Part shown: positions 1 through 7,588 of the stretch, piece after piece
Layout: the number at the start of each line of letters is the position of its first letter
Numbering within the stretch: position 1 is the first letter of the stretch
Source of the DNA: Roseateles toxinivorans
GTDB lineage: Bacteria; Pseudomonadota; Gammaproteobacteria; Burkholderiales; Burkholderiaceae_C
Assembly (NCBI GenBank): GCA_945898095.1
Contig: CAMDHE010000043.1
Location: 1 to 35,677 of the forward strand
Direction of reading: 5' to 3'
Length of the DNA stretch: 35,677 nt
Made by a program: the position numbers and the translations under genes
Notes under the pieces: model-generated
What the model was told of the DNA's origin: nothing
The model's input: the letters and a program-made list of their open reading frames with translations, nothing else
Database searches by the model: none

Positions 1-148
1 ACTCAACGCGAGTGTGTGTAGTGCGGATCGGGATGGGATGCAAGGCGCATTTTGCGGCCAATAGCGCGTGCTATTGGCAATAAATGCAACGCCGCAGACC
101 GCCCGAGGCCGCGCTATCACAAACCGTGAGGGGTTATGCAGAGCATCC
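1..148. mobile_element. MITE-like inverted-repeat element, copy A (left end outside window)
   Basis: Short non-coding element ending with the terminal repeat GTTATGCAGAGCATCC at 133-148. Its left terminal repeat lies before base 1. The body matches copies at 13444-13605 (opposite orientation) and 35534-35677 (same orientation), with scattered differences. A perfect internal hairpin has arms GCCAATAGC at 57-65 and GCTATTGGC at 70-78 around a 4-base loop. It encodes no transposase, so it would depend on one elsewhere in the genome. The four bases to its right (CAAG) do not match the TTAG seen beside the other two copies. Confidence 0.8.
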
Positions 149-1036
149 CAAGGGCGCGGCCTGGTGGCCTTGAACGTGATGCGTGCGGTCAGCGAATATG
201 CAGCGCAAATCGCCAAGGCGCTCGAATGTGGCATCGAGGCCATCGTCGTTGGTGCCGGTCTGCCGCTCGATCTGCCCGATCTGGCGCGGGAGCATCCCCA
301 GGTGGCCTTGATCCCCATCCTCAGCGATGCCCGTGGGGTCCAGCTGATCGTGAAGAAATGGGAGCGCAAACAGCGCCTGCCCGACGCGATCGTGATCGAG
401 CATCCGCGCCTCGCCGGCGGCCATCTCGGCGCCGCCAAGGTGGCCGACCTGAATGACCCGCGCTTTGATTTCGAACGCGTCATCCCGGCCTGCCTCGAAT
501 TTTTCGAGAAAGCCGGCATCGGCGGAAAGATTCCGCTGATCGCCGCTGGCGGTGTGCGCAGCTTTGCCGACATCCAGCGCCTGCAAGGCATGGGCGCTGC
601 GGCGGTGCAACTCGGCACTGCTTTTGCGGTCACCATCGAGGGCGATGCCCATCCCGAATTCAAGCGCGTGCTGGCCGAAGCCAGCGAGTCCGACATGATC
701 GAGTTCACCAGCGTGGCCGGACTGCCGGCGCGTGCGGTGGCCACGCCCTGGCTGCGCAACTACCTGCGCGCCGAACCCAAGCTGCAGGCGATGGCTCATG
801 TCAAGAGCCGTTGCACCAAGGCCTTTGATTGCCTGGCGCAATGCGGGTTGCGCGATGGCTTGAAAGAGGCCGGGCAGTTCTGCATCGACAACCAGCTCGC
901 TGCAGCCTTGCGTGGCGAAACCGCCCGCGGCCTGTTTTTTCGCGGCGTTGGCGCCTTGCCCTTTGGTGCTGAGATCCGTTCGGTGCGCGATTTGATGGCG
1001 CGCATGCTGGGCGAGTCCGAGCTGCAGCGGGTCTAG
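149..1036 (+). pseudogene. Nitronate monooxygenase (2-nitropropane dioxygenase family), 5'-truncated by element copy A
   Basis: The family oxidises alkyl nitronates with FMN on a TIM barrel. Clear family sequence starts abruptly at the element boundary (LVALNVMRAVSEYA) and continues through GAGLPLDLPDL, IPILSDARG, DAIVIEHPRLAGGHLGA, IPLIAAGGVRS, AAVQLGTAFAVT, FTSVAGLPARAV, CTKAFDCLAQCGLRDG and LFFRGVGALPFG to a TAG stop. About the first 90-100 residues of the usual protein, including the N-terminal barrel strands and flavin-site residues, are missing. The frame stays open into the element: a GTG at 68 would add about 27 element-encoded residues, which are unlikely to restore function. The rest of the gene may lie on the other side of the element outside the window, or be deleted. 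The family call is firm; loss of function is inferred. Confidence 0.8.
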
Positions 1037-1068
1037 GTCCGGCCGCGCAGGCCCATAGAATCGGGGCA

Positions 1069-1968
1069 ATGACTGCTGCCGTTTTCCCCAAGCCCTTGTG
1101 GCCAGGTCTGGTCCTGGCCATGCTCGGCGCGGTGGCGTTTTCGGGCAAGGCCATCATCGTCAAGCTGGCTTACCGGCATGGTGTCGATGCGGTGACCTTG
1201 ATCATGTTGCGCATGCTGTTCGCCTTGCCCTTGTTCCTGATACTGGCCTGGTGGGCCGGGCGCGGCAAGCCAGCCTTGACCCGGCGCGACTGGATCGTCG
1301 TGATCGGGCTGGGGTTTTCCGGCTATTACCTGGCGAGCACTCTGGACTTTGCCGGCCTGGCCTATATCAGCGCCAGTCTCGAGCGTTTGATCCTCTACCT
1401 GAATCCGACCTTCGTGCTGTTTCTCAGCTGGCTGCTGTTCAAGCGCCGCGTCAGTGGGGGGCAGGTGCTGGCGCTAGGTGTCAGCTATGCGGGCCTGCTG
1501 CTGGTCTTCGGCCATGAGTTGCATGCCCAGGGTGCGCATGCGCTGCTCGGCGGCGCCCTGGTGGTGGGCAGCGCGCTGAGCTATGCCTTCTACCTGATCT
1601 ACAGCGGTGAAGAGGTCAAGCGGCTCGGTGCCCTGCGCTTGACCGGGCTGGCTTCGACGGTGGCCTGTGTGCTTTGCATTGTGCAGTTCATGCTGCTGCG
1701 GCCGCTCGACATGGGCTTGGCCGTCGCCCCCGAAGTGATCTGGCTGTCGCTGCTGAACGCGAGTGCCTGCACTTTCGCGCCGGTGCTGATGATGATGCTG
1801 GCGATCGAGCGGCTCGGTGCTACGCTCGCGGCGCAGGTCGGCATGGTCGGGCCGATTTCGACGATTTTGATGGGTGTGATGATTCTGGGTGAACCGTTTA
1901 CGCCTTGGGTGGCGGCGGGCACATTGTTGGTTCTGGGCGGCGTTTGGCTGCTTACAAAATGGAGATGA
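1069..1968 (+). CDS. EamA/DMT-superfamily transporter
   Basis: Integral membrane protein of 299 residues, the usual length for the two-EamA-domain drug/metabolite transporter superfamily, with about ten hydrophobic helices. The first repeat begins with VLAMLGAVAFSGKAIIVKLA and carries the typical LIMLRMLFALPLF segment. The second begins around ALLGGALVVGSALSYAFYLIY and ends with GEPFTPWVAAGTLLVLGGVWLL, the characteristic closing motif (G-E-P, then a glycine-rich last helix). The substrate cannot be read from sequence; relatives export amino acids, purines or other small metabolites. The stop (1966-1968) overlaps the ribosome-binding region GGAGATGAAG of the next gene, so this gene and the dehydrogenase at 1973 probably form an operon. 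Confidence 0.88.
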   Translation: MTAAVFPKPLWPGLVLAMLGAVAFSGKAIIVKLAYRHGVDAVTLIMLRMLFALPLFLILAWWAGRGKPALTRRDWIVVIGLGFSGYYLASTLDFAGLAYISASLERLILYLNPTFVLFLSWLLFKRRVSGGQVLALGVSYAGLLLVFGHELHAQGAHALLGGALVVGSALSYAFYLIYSGEEVKRLGALRLTGLASTVACVLCIVQFMLLRPLDMGLAVAPEVIWLSLLNASACTFAPVLMMMLAIERLGATLAAQVGMVGPISTILMGVMILGEPFTPWVAAGTLLVLGGVWLLTKWR

Positions 1969-1972
1969 AGCA

Positions 1973-2761
1973 ATGGACATGGGACTGAACGGCCGTTGGG
2001 CCCTGGTATGTGCGGCCAGCAAGGGCCTGGGGCGCGGTTGCGCCGAGGCCTTGGTGGCTGAAGGGGTGAACGTCGTCATCACCGCCCGCGGTACCGAGGC
2101 GCTTGAAGCTACCGCGGCCGAGCTGCGCTTGCTGAACCCAAACGTCGAAGTGCGCACCGTGGCCGGCGACATCGCCACACCCGAAGGCCGCGCTGCCGCG
2201 CTGGCAGCCTGCCCGCAGATCGACATCCTGATCAACAACGCCGGCGGCCCGCCCCCAGGCGACTTCCGCAATTGGACTCGCGACGATTGGAATGCCGCGC
2301 TGGAAGCCAATATGCTGACGCCGATCGACCTGATCAAGGCGACGGTCGATGCGATGGCAGCGCGTGGTTTCGGCCGGGTCATCAACATTACCTCGGGCGC
2401 TGTGAAGGCGCCGATTGATGTGCTCGGTCTGTCGAACGGCGCACGTTCGGGTCTGACCGGTTTTGTCGCCGGCATTGCCCGCCAGCCGCAACTGGCCGGA
2501 CGTAATGTGACGATCAACAACCTGCTGCCTGGCGCCTTCGCCACCGACCGATTGAAAAAAACCATGGCCGCTGGTGCTGCCAAGACTGGCCAGACGCTTG
2601 AAGCGACGATGGACAAGCGCCGCGCTGCCATCCCGGCGCAACGCTTCGGCAACCCGGCCGAGTTCGGCGCGATCTGCGCGATGCTGTGCAGCAGCCATGC
2701 GAGCTACCTGACCGGCCAGAATATTATTCTCGACGGCGGGGGCTACCCCGGCGTCTTCTAG
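1973..2761 (+). CDS. Short-chain dehydrogenase/reductase (SDR), atypical active site
   Basis: Soluble protein of 262 residues with the SDR Rossmann fold. Visible features are a glycine-rich nucleotide site (CAASKGLGRGCAEAL), an acidic residue after the third strand (GDIATPEG), the structural motif DILINNAGGPPPG, and the serine strand INITSGAVKAP. The C-terminus has the usual TGQNIILDGGGYPG. The classical YxxxK pair is not apparent: the corresponding stretch reads LGLSNGARSGLTG, as in a subgroup of SDRs annotated as 3-oxoacyl-ACP reductase-like. The start at 1973 follows GGAG; an ATG two codons later is an alternative. It begins 4 bp after the EamA transporter, so the two are probably co-transcribed. 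Substrate unknown. The last codons belong to a 32-bp tandem repeat. Confidence 0.88.
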   Translation: MDMGLNGRWALVCAASKGLGRGCAEALVAEGVNVVITARGTEALEATAAELRLLNPNVEVRTVAGDIATPEGRAAALAACPQIDILINNAGGPPPGDFRNWTRDDWNAALEANMLTPIDLIKATVDAMAARGFGRVINITSGAVKAPIDVLGLSNGARSGLTGFVAGIARQPQLAGRNVTINNLLPGAFATDRLKKTMAAGAAKTGQTLEATMDKRRAAIPAQRFGNPAEFGAICAMLCSSHASYLTGQNIILDGGGYPGVF

Positions 2762-2846
2762 GTTCTGGCGGGGGTTTCTCGGGCGTCTTCCAGGTTCTGG
2801 CGGGGGGTACTCGGGCGTCTTCTAGGTTCTGGCGGGGGCTTACCCC
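2735..2846. repeat. 32-bp tandem repeat, about 3.5 copies, across two convergent gene ends
   Basis: The unit GCGTCTTCTAGGTTCTGGCG plus about 12 further bases recurs with period 32: the GCGTCTTC phase is at 2751, 2783 and 2815. The first copy encodes the last residues and stop of the dehydrogenase, and the final partial copy runs into the stop of the opposing EamA gene. Because 32 is not a multiple of three, the copies are not a coding repeat. It looks like local duplication of the 3' end of the dehydrogenase gene. Confidence 0.85.
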
Positions 2847-3763
2847 GTCGCCTTGCGCGCGCCGATCGTCGACACCAGGATCCCGGCTGCGATCAGCGCG
2901 AAGGCGATGCCGTGGTACCACTGCGGCCATTCCCCGAGCATGGCGGCTGACATCAGCGCTGCAAAAATCGGCGTGAGGTTGCCGAAAATCGCCGGTATCG
3001 AGGGGCCGGTTTCGGCCACGCCGATGCCCCAGCAGCGGTAGGCGATCAAGGAAGGGCAGATGGCCACGAAGGCGGCGGTCAGCGCCATCGGCAGCCCCCA
3101 GATGACCGGCGGCGGATTGAATGCCTGCTCGATGCCCGCCATCGCGCCAGCGAAGACGACGCCGAACAACATTTGCGCCGCCAGTTGCTCGGCCCAGTTC
3201 CAGTCGGGTTTGGCGTCTCCACGCAGCGATGCCGGCGGTTTGGCCAACATCCAGCTGTAGATCGCCCAGCAGAAGATCGCCAACAGCATCAGCAAATCGC
3301 CCTTGACGAACTGCACCTCGGCAATCGCCGAAGGTTGGCCGCGTGTGATTACCAGCACCACGCCAAGCAGCGAGGAACCTGCGCCGATCAATTGCCGCCT
3401 GGTCGGATGCACGCCAAAAATCAGCATCCCGACCGCCAGCATCGCCACCGGCAGGCCCGATGCGATCAAGGTGATGTTGATGACGCTCGAGCTGTGCAGC
3501 GCCTGGTATTGCAGCGCGTTGTAACTGCCCATGCCCAGAAAACCGATGACGGCGAAGTAGCGCCAGCGCTGCAGCAGCGGCGCCGGGTTCGCCAGCAAAC
3601 GCCAGGCCAGCGGCAGCAACAGCAGCAGGGCCACGCCCCAGCGCATGAAGTTCAGGGCCAGCGGCGGCACGCTGGCCGACATCACCCGACCGACCACCGC
3701 ATTGGCGGCCCAGAGCAGCGGCGGCAAGGTCAGCAGCAAGGCCAAACGAGGCGAAATTTTCAT
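2840..3763 (-). CDS. EamA/DMT-superfamily transporter
   Basis: Second drug/metabolite transporter of the window, 307 residues with about ten membrane helices. The first EamA repeat has LLTLPPLLWAANAVVGRVM and PPLALNFMRWGVALLLLLPLA; the second has LLMLLAIFCWAIYSWMLAKP and closes with GEWPQWYHGIAFALIAAGILV. It is clearly divergent from the transporter at 1069, so it is not a recent duplicate. I chose the ATG at 3763 (MKISPRLALLLTL), which puts the first helix near the N-terminus; an upstream ATG at 3802 would add 13 residues and neither has a strong Shine-Dalgarno. It is convergent with the dehydrogenase and divergent from the quinone oxidoreductase, sharing a 73-bp promoter region. Substrate unknown. 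Confidence 0.87.
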   Translation of the reverse strand: MKISPRLALLLTLPPLLWAANAVVGRVMSASVPPLALNFMRWGVALLLLLPLAWRLLANPAPLLQRWRYFAVIGFLGMGSYNALQYQALHSSSVINITLIASGLPVAMLAVGMLIFGVHPTRRQLIGAGSSLLGVVLVITRGQPSAIAEVQFVKGDLLMLLAIFCWAIYSWMLAKPPASLRGDAKPDWNWAEQLAAQMLFGVVFAGAMAGIEQAFNPPPVIWGLPMALTAAFVAICPSLIAYRCWGIGVAETGPSIPAIFGNLTPIFAALMSAAMLGEWPQWYHGIAFALIAAGILVSTIGARKATG

Positions 3764-3836
3764 ACGCGGAGCAAAGCAAATAATTGGAATTGCTGGCACC
3801 ATAGCGGAGTTCTTCCCAATCAGCCCAGGATTTCGA

Positions 3837-4829
3837 ATGTCAACTCAAGAAAAAACCATCCGCATCGAACAACATGGTGGCCCCGAACTGATGCATCTGG
3901 TCGATGTCGAAGTTGGCGAGCCCGGTCCCGGCGAGATCCGCATTCGCCACAAGGCCTGCGGCCTGAATTACCTCGACATCTATCAGCGCCGCGGCGATTA
4001 CCCGCTGCCGATGCCGCTGAATCTGGGCATGGAAGGCTCAGGCATCGTCGAGGCCGTGGGTGCCGACGTCACCCATCTGCGGGTGGGCGACCGTGCCTCC
4101 TATGCCAGCCAGCCACCCGGCGCCTATTGCACCGCGCGGGTGTTGCCGGCACGGGCCGTTGTTCGGCTGCCTGATGACATCAGCTTCGAGACCGGCGCCG
4201 CAATGATGCTCAAGGGCATGACCGTCCAATATCTGCTGCGCCGCACCTTGCCGCAGGGTGGCCTGAAGGCCGGTGACTTCATCCTCTTCCATGCGGCGGC
4301 TGGCGGTGTCGGCCTGATCGCCTGCCAATGGGCGCGCGCGCTCGGCCTGCAATTGATCGGCACGGCAGGTTCGGACGAAAAATGCGCGCTCGCGCTGGCT
4401 GCGGGTGCCGCTCATGTAATCAATTACCGGCGCGAAGACTTTGCCGCCAGGGTGCGTGAAATCACCAGTGGCGCGGGCGTCAAGGTGGTTTACGACTCGG
4501 TCGGCAAGGACACTTGGGAGGGCTCGCTGAACAGCCTGGCGCCTTTCGGTCTGCTTGCTACCTTCGGCAGCGCTTCAGGCGTGCCGCCGGCGCTGAATAT
4601 CGGCACGCTGGCGGCCAAGGGCTCGCTCTATGTGACTCGGCCGACGCTGTTCACTCATCTGGCCACACGCGAAGGCGCACAGTCGATTGCCGACGATCTG
4701 TTCGCGATCGTGCAAAGCGGTCAGGTCAAGATCCACATCGACCAGCGTTATGCGCTGGCCGATGTCAGGCAAGCGCATATTGACCTTGAAGCGCGCAAGA
4801 CCACCGGATCAAGCATTCTGCTGGTCTGA
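3837..4829 (+). CDS. qor: NADPH:quinone oxidoreductase, zeta-crystallin-like (MDR superfamily)
   Basis: Cytoplasmic enzyme of 330 residues predicted to transfer electrons from NADPH to quinones. The N-terminal GroES-like domain has EIRIRHKACGLNYLDIYQRRG, PLNLGMEGSGIVEAVG and VGDRAS. The zinc ligands of alcohol dehydrogenases are absent, as expected for quinone reductases. The Rossmann domain carries FHAAAGGVGLIACQWARALG and a nucleotide-discriminating loop GTAGSDEKCALA, followed by VVYDSVG and LATFGSASG. Length and motifs match E. coli Qor-type proteins. The ATG at 3837 fits the family N-terminus (KTIRIEQHGGPE). It is transcribed divergently from the EamA gene and ends just before a strong bidirectional hairpin. 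Confidence 0.92.
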   Translation: MSTQEKTIRIEQHGGPELMHLVDVEVGEPGPGEIRIRHKACGLNYLDIYQRRGDYPLPMPLNLGMEGSGIVEAVGADVTHLRVGDRASYASQPPGAYCTARVLPARAVVRLPDDISFETGAAMMLKGMTVQYLLRRTLPQGGLKAGDFILFHAAAGGVGLIACQWARALGLQLIGTAGSDEKCALALAAGAAHVINYRREDFAARVREITSGAGVKVVYDSVGKDTWEGSLNSLAPFGLLATFGSASGVPPALNIGTLAAKGSLYVTRPTLFTHLATREGAQSIADDLFAIVQSGQVKIHIDQRYALADVRQAHIDLEARKTTGSSILLV

Positions 4830-4836
4830 AGGTGTT

Positions 4837-4860
4837 CGGGCGATGCCTCGGCATCGCCCG
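4837..4860. terminator. Bidirectional hairpin between convergent genes
   Basis: Perfect 10-bp stem CGGGCGATGC / GCATCGCCCG with the loop CTCG. It sits 7 bp after the quinone oxidoreductase stop and 3 bp before the stop of the opposing DUF2189 gene. There is no T-run on either side, so intrinsic termination is inferred from position and stem strength. Confidence 0.7.
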
Positions 4861-4863
4861 GGT

Positions 4864-5631
4864 TCAATCAACCACGGCAGCGCGGTAAGCATGCCAACTG
4901 GCATGGCCGAGCACCGGTCCGACGATCAGCAAGCCGGCAAAGCCCGGCAGCATCGCCAGCAGCACCAGCAGGCTGATCAACAGGCCCCAGAACAACATCA
5001 CCGCGGTTTGCGTCAGCACCAGACGCAAACTGGTCAGCCCGGCGGTGATCGCGTCGACCTTGCGATCAAGCAGCATCGGCATCGAGATCACGCTGACTGA
5101 AAAAATCAGGCCGGCGAAGACCGCGCCAGCGGCCAGATAGGCAGCGATGAAGCCTAGATTCTTGGCATCAAGCAACTTGGCAATCGAGCCTGCAAAGTCG
5201 GGCATGCCATTGAAGCTGACCGCAAAGATCACCAGCGCGACCCGGCCCCAGAGCATTTCCAGGATCAGCAGGACGCCGCCAAAGATGGCGATCTGCGACA
5301 GGCGCCGCCGCCAGGCGGTCATCGAATCGAGCAGCCTGGGTTTCTCTTTGGCTTCCAAGCGGATGCTGACCTGGTAGAGGCCAAGGCAGAGAAACGGCCC
5401 CATCAACAAGAAGCCGGCCGACAAGGCCAGCGTGTAGATCGGCGCATGTTGGTAAACCTGCAACAGGCACCAGCCCATCAGCATGAAGCACAGACCGTAG
5501 AACAGGCCGATGCCGGTCGCAGCGCGGAAATCGCGCCAGCCCGCTGCCAGCCAGCGCAGCGGATCGATGAAAGTCAGCGGGCGCAGTTCGATGCTGAAGC
5601 CCGTTTCAGCTGGGGTGTCGGTTTCTTCCAT
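4864..5631 (-). CDS. DUF2189-type integral membrane protein
   Basis: Protein of 255 residues with about six hydrophobic segments, for example IGLFYGLCFMLMGWCLLQVY, LALSAGFLLMGPFLCLGLYQ, IAIFGGVLLILEML and LLISLLVLLAMLPGFAGLLIV. The pattern of a short cytoplasmic N-terminus, DPLRWLAAGWRDF, and a C-terminal GPVLGHASWHAYR matches the proteobacterial DUF2189 family of predicted inner-membrane proteins. The function of that family is not established. It starts at ATG 5631 and is transcribed away from the AT-rich regulatory region at 5700-5834. It is the last conventional chromosomal gene before the accessory stretch. Confidence 0.82.
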   Translation of the reverse strand: MEETDTPAETGFSIELRPLTFIDPLRWLAAGWRDFRAATGIGLFYGLCFMLMGWCLLQVYQHAPIYTLALSAGFLLMGPFLCLGLYQVSIRLEAKEKPRLLDSMTAWRRRLSQIAIFGGVLLILEMLWGRVALVIFAVSFNGMPDFAGSIAKLLDAKNLGFIAAYLAAGAVFAGLIFSVSVISMPMLLDRKVDAITAGLTSLRLVLTQTAVMLFWGLLISLLVLLAMLPGFAGLLIVGPVLGHASWHAYRAAVVD

Positions 5632-5799
5632 GCGACCAGCTTATGCCGCGTCAGCGCCAAGCGCCAGCGGGGAAATCCAGCAGTTGAGCGTTGCAGAGGT
5701 GTCGGGTTGTACCTTGATTTAATTTAATCTAAAAAAAGAAAAATTATTCATTAAAAAAATTTTTAATTTTTTTTAGGTAAATATTTCCGCAATTTATGA

Positions 5800-5828
5800 T
5801 TGATTTAAGAAAAATTTAATCGTAAGAT
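5800..5828 (+). promoter_or_regulatory. Candidate promoter in an AT-rich tract
   Basis: TTGATT at 5800-5805 and TAAGAT at 5823-5828 are separated by 17 bp, a good sigma-70 match. It lies in a strikingly AT-rich block (about 5716-5834) with long A and T runs, very unlike the surrounding GC-rich DNA. Predicted initiation falls at about 5835, on top of the GTG start of the winged-helix gene. Confidence 0.5.
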
Positions 5829-5834
5829 AAAATC

Positions 5835-6251
5835 GTGGAATTTGATAAATTTGCTGTATCTGATGAACCTGTAAATGCCCGCTGTGAGCTGCTCGTCGAT
5901 CTGGCAAAGCGCCAGTTGGCCTTGCGCGATTGGGAGCGCCAGCATCTGCCGATCGAAGCGTCGCAGCTTGGCTACGAGTTGTTCCTGGTGCTGGCAAAGT
6001 TGTCGATGGCGGGTTGGCGCGATCGATCGGGCTTGCTGAAACAACTCTACCTGGCCTTGCCTTACAGCGAGAAGGGGATCCGCCTGCACTTGCGCCGGCT
6101 CGAGGAGACCGGATGGCTCAAGGTCTCCAGGTCCGGCAAAGACGGCAGGGTCGTGCAGATCGAACTCAGCGCAAGGTACTGGCAGCTGCTGGGTGACTAT
6201 GGCGAGCAATGCCGAAGCGGTTGTGCGTTGGCGGATTTGACTGCAGATTGA
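5835..6251 (+). CDS. Winged-helix (MarR-like) DNA-binding protein
   Basis: Small protein of 138 residues. The middle and C-terminal part reads as a MarR-type winged helix: helices around LGYELFLVLAKLSMAG and RDRSGLLKQLYLALPYSEKGIRLHLRRLEETGW, then a wing LKVSRSGKDGRVVQIELS and a C-terminal helix. The basic R-x-H-L-R-R-L-E-x-x-G-W stretch is the likely recognition helix. No ligand domain is present. The start is GTG at 5835, with no clear Shine-Dalgarno and almost no leader if the promoter at 5800 is used. The next gene downstream, on the same strand after a 9-bp repeat array, is a MASE1-like membrane protein. It probably regulates genes of this accessory stretch; target and signal are unknown. 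Confidence 0.72.
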   Translation: MEFDKFAVSDEPVNARCELLVDLAKRQLALRDWERQHLPIEASQLGYELFLVLAKLSMAGWRDRSGLLKQLYLALPYSEKGIRLHLRRLEETGWLKVSRSGKDGRVVQIELSARYWQLLGDYGEQCRSGCALADLTAD

Positions 6252-6267
6252 GAATTTAGGGCAAAAA

Positions 6268-6303
6268 ATTGGCCGGATTGGCCGGATTGGCCGGATTGGC
6301 CGG
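6268..6303. repeat. Four perfect tandem copies of ATTGGCCGG
   Basis: The 9-bp unit ATTGGCCGG occurs four times without error between the winged-helix gene and the MASE1-like gene. Each unit contains the palindrome GGCC, so the array could bind a protein cooperatively or be a slippage-prone tract. A T-run follows (6305-6308). Confidence 0.9.
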
Positions 6304-6339
6304 ATTTTTCATCAATGGCGATAGCCAGCGGAGCAACCG

Positions 6340-6888
6340 ATGACTTATTCGAGAAATTTATTTTTCTTCATCGGGTCGGCAGTTGTCTATGCCATCTTCT
6401 CCAAGATCAATCTGGAATTTCTTGACGCCAGCAATGCCTATGGCGCCAACTACATCTGGTTGCCAGCGGGCATCAGGTTGCTGATTGCAATGTTGCTCGG
6501 AGTGGTCGGTGCTGCGGGAGTGGCATTGGCTGCGACCTATCTGGCTTTGCAGAACGGCGGCATCGAGAACTTGCCCAATGCAATGGCCTACGGACTCATT
6601 GCCGGCTTCGCACCCTATCTGGCGCTGCGCAGTTTCATGGTTTTCTTGAATGGTGAATTCAATCTGATCGGGTTGTCCGGCAAGCGCTTGCTGCAGTTGA
6701 CGCTCTGGTCCGCAATGGTCAATGCAGGCTTGAAAAATATATTTTTCCTGGTTGAAGATCCGTCCAGGAATTTTCTTGAAAGCGGGCTCTATATGTTGCT
6801 TGGAGATTGCGTTGGCACGCTGGTCGTGCTTTATGCAATCAAGTCTTCAATCTATTTTTTCGAGCGACTTTCTCGGCTGCAGACCTAA
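6340..6888 (+). CDS. MASE1-like small integral membrane protein, paralog 1
   Basis: Protein of 182 residues with about six hydrophobic helices and no soluble output domain. The segment NYIWLPAGIRLLIAMLLGVVG resembles the W-x-P-x-G motif and following helix of MASE1 sensory membrane domains, though the match is only suggestive. It is clearly homologous along its whole length to the 183-residue protein at 14131: both have LPAG(I/V)RLL, GKxLLQL and GDxVGxLxxLYA(I/V)K. The start ATG follows GCGGAG at good spacing. Downstream lie a predicted ECF promoter and the sigma factor gene, which suggests a role in sensing for that regulatory system. Function unproven. Confidence 0.72.
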   Translation: MTYSRNLFFFIGSAVVYAIFSKINLEFLDASNAYGANYIWLPAGIRLLIAMLLGVVGAAGVALAATYLALQNGGIENLPNAMAYGLIAGFAPYLALRSFMVFLNGEFNLIGLSGKRLLQLTLWSAMVNAGLKNIFFLVEDPSRNFLESGLYMLLGDCVGTLVVLYAIKSSIYFFERLSRLQT

Positions 6889-6908
6889 GCTCATTGGGCC
6901 AACAAGCC

Positions 6909-6933
6909 TGACCTTTTCGCCGCCGACCTGTCT
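6909..6933 (+). promoter_or_regulatory. Candidate ECF-type promoter, site 1 (upstream of the ECF sigma gene)
   Basis: TGACC at 6909-6913 and GTCT at 6930-6933 with a 16-bp spacer containing GCCGCC. The same arrangement and nearly the same bases recur at 11746 and 13992. It starts 21 bp after the MASE1-like stop and ends about 70 bp before the sigma factor start. A TGAC-type -35 with a GTC-containing -10 suits an ECF sigma factor, suggesting autoregulation. Confidence 0.6.
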
Positions 6934-7002
6934 ATTGCAAGTGAGACGGCCGATGCGGCCGCTCGGGGGCTGATAATCTGCGCAGGCAAAAACGACGATC
7001 GA

Positions 7003-7581
7003 ATGAACGAAGAAGAGATCATCAAATGCATTTGCATTGGCGGTAGGTCTCGGGACGTTGCCGTCAAGACGCTGTACTACGACCATGCCCAGTTGATGCT
7101 GCGCTTTTTTGCGAGCCAGGGGGCCTCGGCCGACGAGGCCCGGGACATCTTGCAGAACACCATGGTCAAGATCGTCCGCAGCGCTGCCAGCTTCAATGGT
7201 GGTGGTGCGGCCAAAGCCTGGTTGTGGCAGATCGCCCGCAACTGCTTGCTCGACTTCCATCAGCAAAACTCCCGCGTGACCATGCGCGAAGTGACCGTCA
7301 TTCCCGAGAAATGGGCCGAGCTGGTCGAAACGACAGCAGCGCCGCAGGTCTGCAGCGCTGCGATGGACATCGATGCCTGCGTGGCGGCCGGCCTTCTGGC
7401 GTTCAGTGCTGACATGCCTGAGCGTGCTTTCGTCCTGGGCCTGCAGATGGACGGACTGAGCATCGATGCGATCGGTCTGCAGATCGGCCGCAGCATCGCC
7501 GCGACCAAGGAATACCTGTCCCAATGCCGTAAAAAAATCCAACCCTTCATCGCTCATTGCGCTGATCTCTTGAGCAACTGA
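7003..7581 (+). CDS. ECF-type RNA polymerase sigma factor
   Basis: Protein of 192 residues with the two ECF domains only. Region 2 spans about residues 20-90 (LYYDHAQLMLRFFASQGASADEARDILQNTMVKIV, then AKAWLWQIARNCLLDFHQQ, the core-binding and -10 recognition part). Region 4 spans about 135-185 (MPERAFVLGLQMDGLSIDAIGLQIGRSIAATKEYLSQCRKKI), a helix-turn-helix for the -35 element. The linker is somewhat long and rich in alanine and valine. It is followed after 7 bp by a single-helix membrane protein, the usual place for an anti-sigma factor, and preceded by a candidate ECF promoter. The opposite-strand neighbour is a TPR-CHAT protein. The ECF call is secure; the stimulus is unknown. Confidence 0.9.
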   Translation: MNEEEIIKCICIGGRSRDVAVKTLYYDHAQLMLRFFASQGASADEARDILQNTMVKIVRSAASFNGGGAAKAWLWQIARNCLLDFHQQNSRVTMREVTVIPEKWAELVETTAAPQVCSAAMDIDACVAAGLLAFSADMPERAFVLGLQMDGLSIDAIGLQIGRSIAATKEYLSQCRKKIQPFIAHCADLLSN

Positions 7582-7588
7582 AGCAAAG

